A stretch of 64,000 nt of DNA from Phycisphaerales bacterium (GCA_019744815.1 JAIEUA010000006.1:273991-337990); one strand, 5' to 3'; counted from the first letter of the stretch, positions 33,941-43,378 are shown. Notes: generated by a model not told the origin, from the sequence alone. Made by a program: numbers and translations.

Positions 33941-36820
33941 GTGGATCAAGACTCCAACGCGCGGCTGGACCGACTCGAACAGAGACTCGCTCGAGTCGAA
34001 GACCTGATCGCCAAGCTCGCGCCGCCGGAGCCCGCTCCCCAACCCAAACCCCAGCCCGCGCCCCGCTCGGCTCCGCCTCAGCCTCCGCATCGACCTGAGT
34101 CACCACCAACTCTCGCTCCGGTCGCCGTCCGCTCGCAGGACACTCCCGCATCCTCGGCAACCGCTGCTCTGACGTGGATGACGCCCGGCGACTCACGGAC
34201 GCACCGTGCCGACGACTCGACCGATTCAGAACGCGACCGCCTCGCGATGAAGGCCCGCGCCTTCCGCGAGGAGTTCCTCAGCCGCGGTGCGCCCGCGCCC
34301 ATCGATTGGTCGAAGATCGAGGCCCTCATCGCCGGCAAGTGGTACGCGCTCGTCGGTGCCCTCGTCGTCACCGTCGGCGTCGCCCTCTTCGTGCAGTTCG
34401 CGGTCAAGCAAGGCTGGCTCGCGCAAATCCCCGGCTCGGTTCGATGCCTGCTCGGTGCCGTCGTGGGCTTCGTGCTCATCGGCGCCGGCGAATGGGCACG
34501 CCGACGCCTCAACGACTGGGCCTCGGTCGGCCTCACCGCCGGCGGCCTCGGCGCCGTGTACGTCTCCGCCTACGCCTCCTACTCGCTCTACAAGCTGCTC
34601 GACCCGGGCACCACCCTTCTGCTTCTCGCCGGCGTCGCGGCCATCGGCGTCACCATCTCCGCCCTCACCAGCCTCAGCGCCGTCGCCGTCGTCTCGCTCG
34701 CGGGCGCGTACCTCGCTCCGATCATCGCCTCCTCTGGCCGGGAGGGGCACGTCTACGTCCCGGCCTACTGGCTCGCGCTCTTGACCGTCGGCCAGGTGCT
34801 GGCGATCAAGAAAGGCGGCAACTTCGTCCTCTGCCGCTGGCTCACCTCGCTCGCCACCCTCGCCTTCGGCTTCGGCTGGTGCATGGAGTTCGCCAAAGAC
34901 TCGCCATGGATCGGCGCCTCGTTCCTCGCCGCGGCATGGCTGGGCGTGCACGCCGAGCTCTGGTTCACCGCCGCACGGGCCGACACCAAGAACCTGCCCG
35001 AGCCCTACGAGCGCGACATCAACGAGTTCGAGAACGCCGAGCCGCTGCACGTCTTCCGCACACTCCGGCTGCGATCGGTGTCGAGCCTCTCCTTCACCGC
35101 CTGGGCCGTGCTCCTCACCCTGCATCTCGCGGCCGAGTCCGGCGTCATGCCCCGCAGCGCCGCCCCGGGCGTCGGCTGCATCGCCACCCTCGTGCTCGCC
35201 GGTTTCGTCGTCGGCACGCACTGCTTGCTCAACACCCAACCGACCTCGCGCCGCGAGGTGCTCGCCGCCGCCCTGATGTGCGCCTCCGGCTCACTGCTCG
35301 TCGCCGCCGTCGCCATCGCCTTCTCGGGGTTCGCTCAGGCCATGACGCTCTGCGCCGTCGGGCTGGGCGCGCTCGCGGCGTCACGCCTGCTCCGAGCCCG
35401 CGTGCTCGATCTTTACGCCCTGCTCGTCCTCACGGTCGCCGCGGCTCGCATTGTGCTCTTCGATGCATGGCAGACCACTCCCGACGCGCCCGCGGTCGAA
35501 CTCTTGGGATTCCATCTCACATCCTGGTCCGCGTCGGTCGCCGGCGTCGCCGTCGCGTGGCTCGCCTACGCCGCTGCCCAGATCGTCGCCGAGCACCCCT
35601 TCGACACTCCCGAGGGGCGAGCCCCGGATTCCCTCCGCATCGGCTCGTATCTGCGACTCGATCCCCGCGAGTGGCGGATGATCGCCAACTTCGCCCTCAC
35701 GCTGGGGATCCTCCTGCTCGGCGTCTCGCTGCTGCACCAACGAGCCGAGCAACCAGCACTCTCCGCCGCCGCAGTGACCACCGCGCTCGCCACCTTCATC
35801 GCGTCGCGCTGGCGGCAGTCCTTCGCCATCGCGGTTTTCGCGGCCATGCTCCTCGTTCCCGCAGGGGTCATGACTCTCTTCGTCGACTGGTTCAACGCCG
35901 ACAGCCTTTTCCACAGCAAGTCGAACAACGGCGAAACCATTCTGGGTCTCGCTCTCAACTTCAAAATGCTCTGCGGCTGGTACTACGCCTTGACCGCGCT
36001 GCTGATCGCCTGGCTCTTCACCGACGAGTGGCGCCTCGGCCGCACCCTCGCTCGCATCATCTCTCTCGCGGGCGCCGCCATGCTTCTGCTCGCCCTGTCG
36101 CACACCCGCTCGGAGACCTCGTCGCTTTGCTTTGTCTGGCTCGCGCTCTCAGCAGCACTGGCGCTCGCGAGCCGCCACGTCCGCGGCATGGCTTTCTCCA
36201 TCGCCGCCACCGGTGTCTGGATCATCGTGATCTTCGCGTGGAGCAGTCGATTCGTCTTCAACCACTGGACCGACGCGCCCAACGCCGCGTTGCTCTACCC
36301 CGGCTTGTGGATCGGCCTGGCGCTCGCCGGCGTGGTGCTGCTCATCGCCTTCTCCGCGGCACGCCGCCTCGCGCCGCCGCTCCGCCGACAAGCCCTCGTT
36401 GTCTCATGGACCGCCTGCACGCTCCTCGTGCTCCTCTCGAGCAGCCTCGAGATCGCCCGCACCGCCGGCCTGCTCGCGATCGATCAGACCTCGCGCGGCG
36501 CCGCCGTCAGCGTCTGGTGGGGCGTCTTCGCCATCGGGTTGCTGGCCATCGGCTTCCGGCGGCACGAATCCTCGACCCGCCGCGCCGGCCTCGCCCTCCT
36601 CGCCCTCGGCGTCGCCAAGGCACTCATCTTTGATCTCGCGAGCGTCTCCCCCGGCTGGCGCTCCGTCAGCGTCGTCGTGCTGGGCCTCTTCATGGTCGGC
36701 GTGGGCGTCATCTACGCCCAGATCTCCCGCCGCCTCGCCAACCAGCAACCCGACCCGAGCCCAACCCCCGACCGCGCAACAGACACCCTCCAGCCCGGAG
36801 CCTCAAGCCCTAAGCCCTAA
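33941..36820 (+). CDS. DUF2339-type polytopic membrane protein
   Basis: 959 residues. The GTG start at 33941 follows GGAGG by seven bases. A short coiled coil (LDRLEQRLARVEDLIAKL) and a Pro-rich linker (about 28-75) precede more than twenty transmembrane helices. The first membrane block (KWYALVGALVVTVGVALFVQ, KQGWL, GAGEWARRRL, GLTAGGLGAVYVSAYASYSL) is the recognised DUF2339 pattern. The C-terminal helices continue it (LALLALGVAKALIFDLA, GWRSVSVVVLGLFMVGVGVI). The biochemical role of DUF2339 is unknown; cell-envelope or carbohydrate-related membrane functions have been guessed for relatives. The strong promoter upstream suggests constitutive high transcription. The gene is convergent with the ferredoxin gene, with stops only 11 bases apart. 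Confidence 0.85.
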   Translation: MDQDSNARLDRLEQRLARVEDLIAKLAPPEPAPQPKPQPAPRSAPPQPPHRPESPPTLAPVAVRSQDTPASSATAALTWMTPGDSRTHRADDSTDSERDRLAMKARAFREEFLSRGAPAPIDWSKIEALIAGKWYALVGALVVTVGVALFVQFAVKQGWLAQIPGSVRCLLGAVVGFVLIGAGEWARRRLNDWASVGLTAGGLGAVYVSAYASYSLYKLLDPGTTLLLLAGVAAIGVTISALTSLSAVAVVSLAGAYLAPIIASSGREGHVYVPAYWLALLTVGQVLAIKKGGNFVLCRWLTSLATLAFGFGWCMEFAKDSPWIGASFLAAAWLGVHAELWFTAARADTKNLPEPYERDINEFENAEPLHVFRTLRLRSVSSLSFTAWAVLLTLHLAAESGVMPRSAAPGVGCIATLVLAGFVVGTHCLLNTQPTSRREVLAAALMCASGSLLVAAVAIAFSGFAQAMTLCAVGLGALAASRLLRARVLDLYALLVLTVAAARIVLFDAWQTTPDAPAVELLGFHLTSWSASVAGVAVAWLAYAAAQIVAEHPFDTPEGRAPDSLRIGSYLRLDPREWRMIANFALTLGILLLGVSLLHQRAEQPALSAAAVTTALATFIASRWRQSFAIAVFAAMLLVPAGVMTLFVDWFNADSLFHSKSNNGETILGLALNFKMLCGWYYALTALLIAWLFTDEWRLGRTLARIISLAGAAMLLLALSHTRSETSSLCFVWLALSAALALASRHVRGMAFSIAATGVWIIVIFAWSSRFVFNHWTDAPNAALLYPGLWIGLALAGVVLLIAFSAARRLAPPLRRQALVVSWTACTLLVLLSSSLEIARTAGLLAIDQTSRGAAVSVWWGVFAIGLLAIGFRRHESSTRRAGLALLALGVAKALIFDLASVSPGWRSVSVVVLGLFMVGVGVIYAQISRRLANQQPDPSPTPDRATDTLQPGASSPKP

Positions 36821-36832
36821 GCCCTAAGCCCT
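36805..36832. repeat. Four tandem heptamers between convergent stops
   Basis: AAGCCCT is repeated four times without interruption. It covers the last codons and stop of the DUF2339 gene and reaches the stop of the ferredoxin gene. It supplies the stop codon (CCC TAA) of the former. Confidence 0.85.
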
Positions 36833-37098
36833 CATCCCTTCGCCTTGTAGTAATCCAGATTCACCTGCACGAACTTGTTCCACTCACCCGGCAGGTCTTC
36901 CTGCGGGAAGATCGCCTTCACCGGGCACTCGTCGACGCACAGGCCGCAGTCGATGCAGGTGTCGGGATCGATGTACAGCTGATCAGTCTTCCCGAAATCA
37001 GCCTCGGCCTTGGTGGGGTGGATGCAGTCAACCGGGCAGACCTCGACGCACGAGGTGTCCTTGGTTCCGACGCAGGGTTCAGCGATGACATGGGGCAT
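36832..37098 (-). CDS. fdxA: 7Fe ferredoxin (FdxA type)
   Basis: 88-residue cytoplasmic electron carrier. Cys9, Cys17, Cys21 and Cys25 occur in the pattern C-x7-C-x3-C-P-x2-C. Cys48, Cys51, Cys54 and Cys58 form CxxCxxCxxxCP. In Azotobacter-type 7Fe ferredoxins the equivalents of Cys9, Cys17 and Cys58 bind a [3Fe-4S] cluster, and Cys21, Cys48, Cys51 and Cys54 a [4Fe-4S] cluster. The C-terminal FVQVNLDYYKAKG resembles the usual extension. The ATG at 37098 (MPHVIAEPC) fits the family N-terminus; the open frame to 37203 does not. There is no obvious redox partner next door. The symbol is by family similarity. Confidence 0.92.
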   Translation of the reverse strand: MPHVIAEPCVGTKDTSCVEVCPVDCIHPTKAEADFGKTDQLYIDPDTCIDCGLCVDECPVKAIFPQEDLPGEWNKFVQVNLDYYKAKG

Positions 37099-37226
37099 AC
37101 GCCCGAGTGTAGACCTCAACAGCCGCCGCGTGACACCCGACGCCCGTCGCCACGTCCGCCCAAGGACCGCCGCGTGCATCGCTCCCCACCCACGCACCCC
37201 CACCCCATCACTCCTCCGGCATCAAT

Positions 37227-37308
37227 GCGGGCGACAGGACTTGAACCTGCAGGGCCTTGCGGCCACGGGAACCTAAATCCCGCGCGTTTGCCAATTCCGC
37301 CACGCCCG
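37227..37308 (-). tRNA. tRNA-Leu (anticodon UAG)
   Basis: Reading the minus strand from 37308, the acceptor arm GCGGGCG pairs with CGCCCGC at the 3' end. The D-arm contains GGCGGAATTGGCA, and the anticodon stem-loop is GGGA-TTTAGGT-TCCC with anticodon TAG. A long variable arm follows (GTGGCCGCAAGGCCC region), and the T-arm has GGTTCAAGTCC. The class II long variable arm fits leucine. CCA is not encoded. Confidence 0.95.
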
Positions 37309-37491
37309 CGTGGGTCTCCATTCTAACCGGACCCTTCCACCCGCCCGAGCCTTCCCCGGCACTTCTCACGCCCCGTGCAAGCGAAGGCCGACGAATGGCA
37401 ATGAGTCCGTGGGTCCGGCGTCCGCCCGACCTATGAACACCCCCGCACGGGCCAGACCCCCGCGCCACCACAGCCCCGACAGAATCTCACC

Positions 37492-38343
37492 ATGTCCACC
37501 CGCGATTCCTTCGCCGTCTCCGTCGCACCCGTCTTCCTCCGCCTGGTCCTGGGCACCACCTTCATCTGGGCCGGCCTGGGCAAGTTCATGGCCGAGTTCT
37601 CCGTCAAGGGCGAGCAGGCCGCGGCACTGGCCAACATGGGCGTCTCCTCGGTCCAGACCCGCGCCGGCGCCGCCGCCGCTGCGGAATCCGTCAAGCCGGT
37701 GGTGAAGGACCCCGTCAAAGAAGCGCCCAAGGAAGCGCCCAAGGAACCCGCTAAAAAGACCGCGAAGCCCGGCGCCCAAGCCCCGCAGACCGACCCCGCC
37801 GTCCGCCTCGCCTCCTTCACGCTCCTTCCGGTTCAATCCTCCGCCCGCACCTTCACCGCCGCGGATTTCCCCGACGAGATCAAGCTCGCTCGCCTCTACT
37901 CCGTCGCCCTGCTCGTCCACAGCGCCGGCAAAGTGCCCTCCGACGCCAAAGCGACGTTCCCGCTCATGCCCTCGCAAGTCACCCAGGGCGAGTGGCCCGT
38001 CTACATCGCCTGGACCGTCGCGATCAGCGAGCTCCTCGGCGGCTTCCTCGTCCTCACCGGACTCTTCACCCGCCTCTCCGCGTTCTTCCTCGCCGGCACC
38101 ATGATCGGCGCCATCTGGCTCACCGAGATCGGCCCCGCTGTGCAATCCGGCAACGCCGTCTTCTTCTTCCTCCCCGCCAACCGCGAGACCTTCGGCATGG
38201 ACTGGAACACCCTCCTCATCCAGTGCTCCATGCTCGCCATGGCCCTGAACCTCATGTTCGCCGGCGCCGGCGGCCTGTCCATGGACCGCGCCATCTCCGG
38301 CCGCCCCGTCGTCTCCAAGCCCAAGCCCGCACCCCAGGGCTGA
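37492..38343 (+). CDS. DoxX family membrane protein with a Lys/Pro-rich insert
   Basis: 283 residues. The first helix (VFLRLVLGTTFIWAGLGKFM, about 14-33) and a later block of three helices (about 175-265: YIAWTVAISELLGGFLVLTG and LFTRLSAFFLAGTMIGAIWL) form the four-helix DoxX pattern. Between them a soluble insertion of about 130 residues carries KEAPKEAPKEPAKKTAKPG, encoded by a short repeat (GAAGCGCCCAAG). Such inserts are unusual for DoxX, a family linked to quinone or thiosulfate-related and oxidative-stress functions without a single defined reaction. The ATG at 37492 is followed immediately by the first helix. The gene stands alone after the tRNA, upstream of the VWA-like gene. Confidence 0.82.
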   Translation: MSTRDSFAVSVAPVFLRLVLGTTFIWAGLGKFMAEFSVKGEQAAALANMGVSSVQTRAGAAAAAESVKPVVKDPVKEAPKEAPKEPAKKTAKPGAQAPQTDPAVRLASFTLLPVQSSARTFTAADFPDEIKLARLYSVALLVHSAGKVPSDAKATFPLMPSQVTQGEWPVYIAWTVAISELLGGFLVLTGLFTRLSAFFLAGTMIGAIWLTEIGPAVQSGNAVFFFLPANRETFGMDWNTLLIQCSMLAMALNLMFAGAGGLSMDRAISGRPVVSKPKPAPQG

Positions 38344-38458
38344 GGCTCGATTTCGCCTCGCGCCCGCTCACGAACGCCCCGCGCCCAGCCGAAATAGAGT
38401 TACCGGTCGTTGCGGGCGCTGATACCCTGGCGTTTTCCACCCCCGCGGCGCCGACCTC

Positions 38459-39562
38459 ATGCCGATGGTCGCTCCCAATCCCCGCACCAAGCCCACCTCG
38501 CACGGCACCACGAGCCGATCGCCAGCGAGCCGATCACCAGCAAGCCCCAGATCCGCTCGCAAGTGGTGGACCCCGCTGGCTTTGCCCCTCATCATCTCGG
38601 CCTTTGTGCACGCCTCGGTCGTGGTCGCGCTCATCGCCTTCGACGCCTTCCCCGGCGCCCCCGGCCGCGTCGCGATCCACAACAGCGATGACGTCACCAC
38701 CGCCTTGCACCTCGCTCCGTCCCCTGTCCCCGAGCCGCCCCCCGAGGTGAAGCCCGAGCCCGTCCCCGAGCCCGCGCCGATCGCCGCCGCCGAGCCCGCG
38801 CCGACACCCGCCGCGGCCGTCGAACCCGCTCCCGAGATCTCGACCACCGTCGTCTTCGAGCAGCCCGTCGCACCGCCCAAGCCCGTCGCGCCCGCGCGTC
38901 CCGCGCCCGCCGCCGAGCCGACGCCGACCGTGTCGACGCCCGCGCCAGTCGCGCAGGCTCCCATGGCCGGCTTCGCGGGCGTCAACGTGCAAGTCGCCCG
39001 CCGTGTCGTCTATGCGGTCGACGTCTCGGGCGCGATGGCCCAATGCCTCGACACCGTGCTGCTCGAACTCCGCCGCTCGATCGGACGCCTCGACAGCGAC
39101 CAGCAATTCCAGGTCGTCTTCTTCCGCGAGGACCTCTCGGGCGCGACCCGCGTCGCCGCCATCGACGACGCCAGCGGCAAGGCCACGCTCCTCTCCGCCA
39201 CCCCCGAGTCCAAACGCCGCGTCGATCAACTGCTCCGCTCGGCCCGGCCCTCCGGCCGCTCCGCCCCGGCGGTGGGCCTCAAGCGGGCTCTGGAGTTCGG
39301 TCCCGACGTGATCTTCCTGCTCACCAGCAACATCCGCCGCACCGACGCGGGCCAGGCCGACAACACCCGCGTGCTGCGGATGCTCGAGGACCTCAACCCC
39401 AAGAGCCGCATCACCGGCCGCCGCGCCGTGGTCATCAAGACCCTGCAGTTCGTCGAGGACGATCCCACCGGCCTCATGCAAGCCATCGCCGACGCCCACG
39501 GCGACGGCCCCGGCTCGTACACGCTCCTCAAGATCGCCGACATCGAGCGCGCAGTCCGCTAG
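38459..39562 (+). CDS. Membrane-anchored VWA-like protein with Pro/Glu-rich linker
   Basis: 367 residues. A Ser/Arg-rich N-terminus is followed by a single transmembrane helix (PLALPLIISAFVHASVVVAL, about 41-60), TonB/TolA-like in position. A Pro/Glu/Ala-rich linker (about 90-165) follows and is probably extended through the periplasm. The C-terminal domain (about 175-360) begins VVYAVDVSGAMAQCLDTVL. This is a von Willebrand A-type strand with DxSxA in place of the MIDAS DxSxS, and the later pattern (FQVVFFRED ... DVIFLLTSN) fits the fold. Metal binding may be weakened because the second Ser is Ala. Protein-protein recognition at the envelope is a reasonable guess. It is convergent with the subtilase gene across a palindromic repeat. 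Confidence 0.75.
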   Translation: MPMVAPNPRTKPTSHGTTSRSPASRSPASPRSARKWWTPLALPLIISAFVHASVVVALIAFDAFPGAPGRVAIHNSDDVTTALHLAPSPVPEPPPEVKPEPVPEPAPIAAAEPAPTPAAAVEPAPEISTTVVFEQPVAPPKPVAPARPAPAAEPTPTVSTPAPVAQAPMAGFAGVNVQVARRVVYAVDVSGAMAQCLDTVLLELRRSIGRLDSDQQFQVVFFREDLSGATRVAAIDDASGKATLLSATPESKRRVDQLLRSARPSGRSAPAVGLKRALEFGPDVIFLLTSNIRRTDAGQADNTRVLRMLEDLNPKSRITGRRAVVIKTLQFVEDDPTGLMQAIADAHGDGPGSYTLLKIADIERAVR

Positions 39563-39568
39563 CAACCA

Positions 39569-39630
39569 GTAGGACCGGCTTCCAGCCGGTCCACCAATCT
39601 CTGGAAGAGCCGGCCAGAGGCCGGTCCCAC
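39569..39630. repeat. Palindromic repeat pair between convergent genes
   Basis: Two adjacent GC-rich palindromes, GACCGGCTTCCAGCCGGTC (39573-39591) and CCGGCCAGAGGCCGG (39610-39624), are roughly inverse copies of each other. They lie between two stop codons. A REP-type pair or factor-dependent terminator; no U-tract. Confidence 0.6.
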
Positions 39631-39637
39631 TGCGATA

Positions 39638-41980
39638 TCACGGACACGTCAATGTGTCATACGCGGTCGCGAACAGCACGAAGTCCGTGTCGTCCACCCT
39701 CGCGTCGTCGTTGAGATCGCCGGTGTAGCCCAGGAGCGCGTTGTACCCGTTCGTAAAGAGCACAAAGTCGGTGTCGTCGATCAGGCCGTCGAGGTTGAGA
39801 TCGGCGGGGCAGTTGCTCCACTTGTAGAACGTGGCGGGGATGTTCCGCTTCGCGATCGCGGCGCTGGCCAGCGCTCCGAACGCCTCGTACTTGAGCGAGA
39901 TCGTCCCGGTGTCGGCCGCGTTGAAGTACTCGACGCGGAAATCGTGCGCCCCGGCCTTGAGCGGCAGGAAGCCCGACGCTTCGGTCAGCGTGTGCACGCC
40001 GTCGTTGTCGACGATCAGCTCGCCATCGACATACAGACGCGCCCCGTCGTCGCTGTTCACGTAGAACCGGTAGATGTCGTCGTTGGCGACGCTGAAGTAG
40101 CCGCGGAAGACCACGCCGGCGTTGGTGTACAGCCCGCTGCCTCCCAGCCCGCCGCCGCCCGTGCCGGCGACCGCGATGGACTCGATCGACGTGGCGACCA
40201 GCGTGCTCTCGCCGAACGTCGGCAATCCCAGCAGCGGCGTCTGGCCCGAGAGATCAAAGTACGCGGCACGCAGGCCGTTCTGCAGCGACGAGGGAGTTCG
40301 CGCCGGACGCAGGTCGGCGTTCTGATACAGCGCCACCGTCGCGCTGGCCGTCGAGGTCTTGTTCACCGAGTTCTTGATCGAGTAGCTGAACGTGTCCACC
40401 GGGGGCGAAGGCTGGTTCGGCGGGATGACCGCGGGAGGCGTGTACCGCAGCAGGTCGCGCCCGCCGGGGCCCGCGCCCACCAGCCGCGTGATCGTCCCGC
40501 CCAGCGTGGTGGTGGGGGAGAACGAGGTGATCGTCAGCCCCAGCGTGCTGGGGTCGCTGTCGTTGGCCAGAACATCCACGTTGCGGGCCCCGGGCAGGAA
40601 CGCGCCCGTGTTGTCCGGCACCGCGACCGGCGAGCCGACGCTGCCCTGGGCCGCCAGCACCGCCTTGTACGCGTTGATGCGTCCGAAGCCAAAGACACTG
40701 TCGCGAGCGGGATACACCAGCGACGTGTTGCCGAGCCGGTCGGTGCTCGAGTACAGGATCTGCTGCATCTGATCGGGCGTGAGCGAAGGGTTCACCGACC
40801 AGGCCAGCGCGGTCACGCCGTTGGTGAGGGGCGTCGCGAAGCTGGTGCCCGAGTTGTACCCGTACCCGCCGCCGACGAACGTGGTGAGAATGCTTACGCC
40901 CGGCGCGAAGACCGCGACGCCGTTGCCGTACCCGCTGAAGCCGGCCCTCGCGTCCCCGAAGCTGGACGCGCCCACGACCACCGTGTCGGGGTAGTAGAAG
41001 CTCGTCCAGTTCACGTTGTCGTTGCCCGCGGCGTAGAAGAACAGCCCGCCCTTGCTCTTGACAAACGTGCCCGTCGTTCCCACCGCCGCGCTGTCCACGC
41101 CGCTGAACGAGGCGCTCACCGTACGAGCGCCGTTCTGCACCGCCCAGCGAGCCCCGTCGAGGATCGCGCTCTGCGAAGCCGAGCCGTCGGGCTGATCCGA
41201 GCAGCGCACCGGCATGATCTTGAAGTTCCAGCCCGCGCCGCTGACGCCCAGCGCGTTGTTGCCGATCGCCGCCGCCGTGCCCGCGCAGTTGGTGCCGTGC
41301 CCGTTCACGTCCTGCACGTTCCCGCCCTGCGCCTCGGTCTTGCCCTGAACCGAGACATACCCCGGCACCAGCCGCGACGCGAGATCCGGGTGCGTCTTGT
41401 CGATGCCCGAGTCCACGATCGCCACGATGAAGCTGCTCGAACCGGTCGTGATGTCCCACGCCTGCGGGCACTTGACCTGCGGCAGGTGCCACTGACTCGA
41501 GTAGAGGTTGTCGTTCGGCGTCGCCGTCGGATAGCACTTCCAGTCCGGCTGCGCGTACTGGTACTCGCCCGTCGACAGCAGCTCTCGAGCCCGCGCGTTC
41601 TCGTCGTGCCCGCGGGCACCCGGCAGCATCAACGCCACCGCGCCGACGGGCGCGACCTCGACCAGGTACTCGTCCGTCTCCGGCCAGTACTTCACCACCG
41701 ACATGCCGTTCTGTGTCAACCTCGAACGCGCCGCGGCCGAGCGGAGCATCATCGCGCCCGGCATCGCCAGGTCCGCCGCGTCCATCGGCCGCGGACGCAC
41801 GATCAGACGCCCGGTGAACTCGGTCGAACCGACCCGCTCGACGTACACCGGCATGGCACCGGGTGCCAGCTCGGCTCCCACGGCCGTTCCAGCCGTTCCA
41901 GCCGCCACGCCCGCCACACACGCCAGCGACCACGCCGAAAGCGTCATCACTCGTCCGCAGCTTCGGATCCGGTCCGGCAT
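39638..41980 (-). CDS. Secreted S8 subtilase with PA14 and dockerin-like tail
   Basis: 780 residues with signal peptide (about 1-36). The subtilisin domain (about 155-440) has Asp190 (IVDSGIDKTHPD), His228 (NGHGTNCAG), oxyanion Asn320 (AAGNDN) and Ser380 (GTSFATP), so it should be active. An Ig-like or cadherin-like segment (about 450-560) follows. A PA14 domain lies near 590-705 (SVANDDIYRFYVNSDDGARL, LKAGAHDFRVEYFNAADTG) and could bind carbohydrate. The last 60 residues are a Cys-bounded dockerin-like pair, DLNLDGLIDDTDFVLF and DLNDDARVDDTDFVLF. Its architecture differs from the four subtilases at 55-63.6 kb, so it is not part of that duplication. Likely cell-surface or extracellular protein turnover. 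Confidence 0.93.
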   Translation of the reverse strand: MPDRIRSCGRVMTLSAWSLACVAGVAAGTAGTAVGAELAPGAMPVYVERVGSTEFTGRLIVRPRPMDAADLAMPGAMMLRSAAARSRLTQNGMSVVKYWPETDEYLVEVAPVGAVALMLPGARGHDENARARELLSTGEYQYAQPDWKCYPTATPNDNLYSSQWHLPQVKCPQAWDITTGSSSFIVAIVDSGIDKTHPDLASRLVPGYVSVQGKTEAQGGNVQDVNGHGTNCAGTAAAIGNNALGVSGAGWNFKIMPVRCSDQPDGSASQSAILDGARWAVQNGARTVSASFSGVDSAAVGTTGTFVKSKGGLFFYAAGNDNVNWTSFYYPDTVVVGASSFGDARAGFSGYGNGVAVFAPGVSILTTFVGGGYGYNSGTSFATPLTNGVTALAWSVNPSLTPDQMQQILYSSTDRLGNTSLVYPARDSVFGFGRINAYKAVLAAQGSVGSPVAVPDNTGAFLPGARNVDVLANDSDPSTLGLTITSFSPTTTLGGTITRLVGAGPGGRDLLRYTPPAVIPPNQPSPPVDTFSYSIKNSVNKTSTASATVALYQNADLRPARTPSSLQNGLRAAYFDLSGQTPLLGLPTFGESTLVATSIESIAVAGTGGGGLGGSGLYTNAGVVFRGYFSVANDDIYRFYVNSDDGARLYVDGELIVDNDGVHTLTEASGFLPLKAGAHDFRVEYFNAADTGTISLKYEAFGALASAAIAKRNIPATFYKWSNCPADLNLDGLIDDTDFVLFTNGYNALLGYTGDLNDDARVDDTDFVLFATAYDTLTCP

Positions 41981-42421
41981 CTCGCGTCCTCCTCAAGCCT
42001 CACCCAACACCAACCACGAAAACAACCAGCACATCCCTCGTCGCCAAGCTCGAAACCGGGTGCTCTCCAGCCTCGGCAGCTACCGCCCCGGCCCCGCGAC
42101 CGCAACGCCCCTCTCACCTCTTCGGAGCCCACGCTCCCTTCGATCCAGCAGACCCGAGAAACAGCTCACACTGTTCATTTCAGGCCCACGGTTCCGGTCG
42201 AACACACCGGATCCGGCCCGCACAAGAGCACGCGGGTCGCCCCTTGTCAGGGCCGGCATTCTCTCACAAACGACTGGTTGATACAACTGCCAGCGCTGAA
42301 AGTTGTCAGTCCGAGGCACAGTTCTCGGGCGGGCCAGCAAAGATGCGGAGCGCGCCAGCGATGCACCGCACCCCTCTTTCGGTTGCGTCGGCGCCGGGAT
42401 CAATCGCACGCTCGACACGCG
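41981..42421. other. Intergenic region upstream of the PA14 subtilase gene
   Basis: About 440 bases separate two minus-strand genes. It should contain the subtilase promoter. I see no convincing promoter, repeat or gene. Confidence 0.4.
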
Positions 42422-43378
42422 TCACGGACAGGCCAACGCCTCGTACGCCGCCGCGAAGATCACAAAGTCCCCGTCGTCGACGAACGAGTCTTTCGTGAAG
42501 TCCGCCGGGCAACCCGGTGTCATCCCCGGGCTCGCGCAATCCAGGAGCTGGTACGCGCTCGAGAAAAGAACAAAGTCCGCGTCGTCCACCAGCGCGTCAT
42601 TGGTCAGGTCCGCGGGACACGCCGCCCGGGTCGTGAAGGCGTAGATCGTCTGGCGATCAAACGCCACGATCGCCGTGGCGCCCGGGAATCCCACCGACGG
42701 GCTGGTCTGCTGCGCCGAGAAGCTGATCTTGAGCCGGTATCCCGTCGCCGGCAGCATGGTGCTCGCCGGGATGACGACGCCGTTGGCCCCCGACGGGAGC
42801 GTCGTCGAATAGATCTCGGCGTTGGCGTTCGTCGTGATCGTCACGATCGTCACCCCCGAGCTCGCGCTCGCCGGGATCGAGAACGAGTTGAACGACAGCG
42901 GCCAGTCGATGCTTACCGGCGCCGCCGCGATCGCCGTGATCGCCCCGGGCGTCAGCGCCGGGATCGACTGCGGATAAAACGTCTGGCTCGGGCGGCTCAA
43001 CGTCGAGCTGATCGTCCCCAGCCCGCCTCCCGCCAGGTTGAACGTGTACACCCCCGCCGGGAACGTCCAGTTCATCGTCGCCTCGCTCGCGAACGAACGC
43101 GAGGCCAGGAAACTCGACTCCCCGATCGGGAACAAGAACGCCCCGATGCTCGTCGGCGTCGTCACCGACGCCAGCGACGCGTCCCCCGCATCTTCAAGGT
43201 CCACCCGCGACGACCACACGTAAATCCCCGGCACCGTCGGCGGCGTCGCTCCGGTCTGCTGATACACAAACGTGTAGCGAAGATCGTGCGCGATCACGCC
43301 CGCCTTCGCCGCGGGCACCGCCACCCCAGCCACCAGCACGGCTAGTCCGAGCGACGTCACGCTGATTGCTCGGACCAT
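42422..43378 (-). CDS. Secreted protein with dockerin-like tail, paralogue A
   Basis: 318 residues. ATG 43378 is chosen over one two codons earlier because GGAGAG stands at the better distance. The signal peptide MVRAISVTSLGLAVLVAGVA ends near AKA-GVI. The mature part (about 28-250) is strand-rich and has YVWSSRVDLEDAGDASLASV, FPAGVYTFNLAGGGLGTISS and TLPSGANGVVIPAS. The C-terminal 65 residues hold two calcium-binding repeats, DLTNDALVDDADFVLF and [16 protein letters not shown], flanked by CP motifs. The next gene encodes the same layout with clearly related sequence, so this is a local duplication. The globular domain is not one I recognise. An autophosphorylation or catalytic role is not indicated; a structural surface role is more likely. 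Confidence 0.8.
   Translation of the reverse strand: MVRAISVTSLGLAVLVAGVAVPAAKAGVIAHDLRYTFVYQQTGATPPTVPGIYVWSSRVDLEDAGDASLASVTTPTSIGAFLFPIGESSFLASRSFASEATMNWTFPAGVYTFNLAGGGLGTISSTLSRPSQTFYPQSIPALTPGAITAIAAAPVSIDWPLSFNSFSIPASASSGVTIVTITTNANAEIYSTTLPSGANGVVIPASTMLPATGYRLKISFSAQQTSPSVGFPGATAIVAFDRQTIYAFTTRAACPADLTNDALVDDADFVLFSSAYQLLDCASPGMTPGCPADFTKDSFVDDGDFVIFAAAYEALACP

Noticed and set aside
39944..43345. 1133-residue plus-strand open frame
   Set aside because: Lies antisense to the PA14 subtilase and paralogue A. Composition is Arg/His/Gln-rich with no recognisable domain and it spans an intergenic gap.
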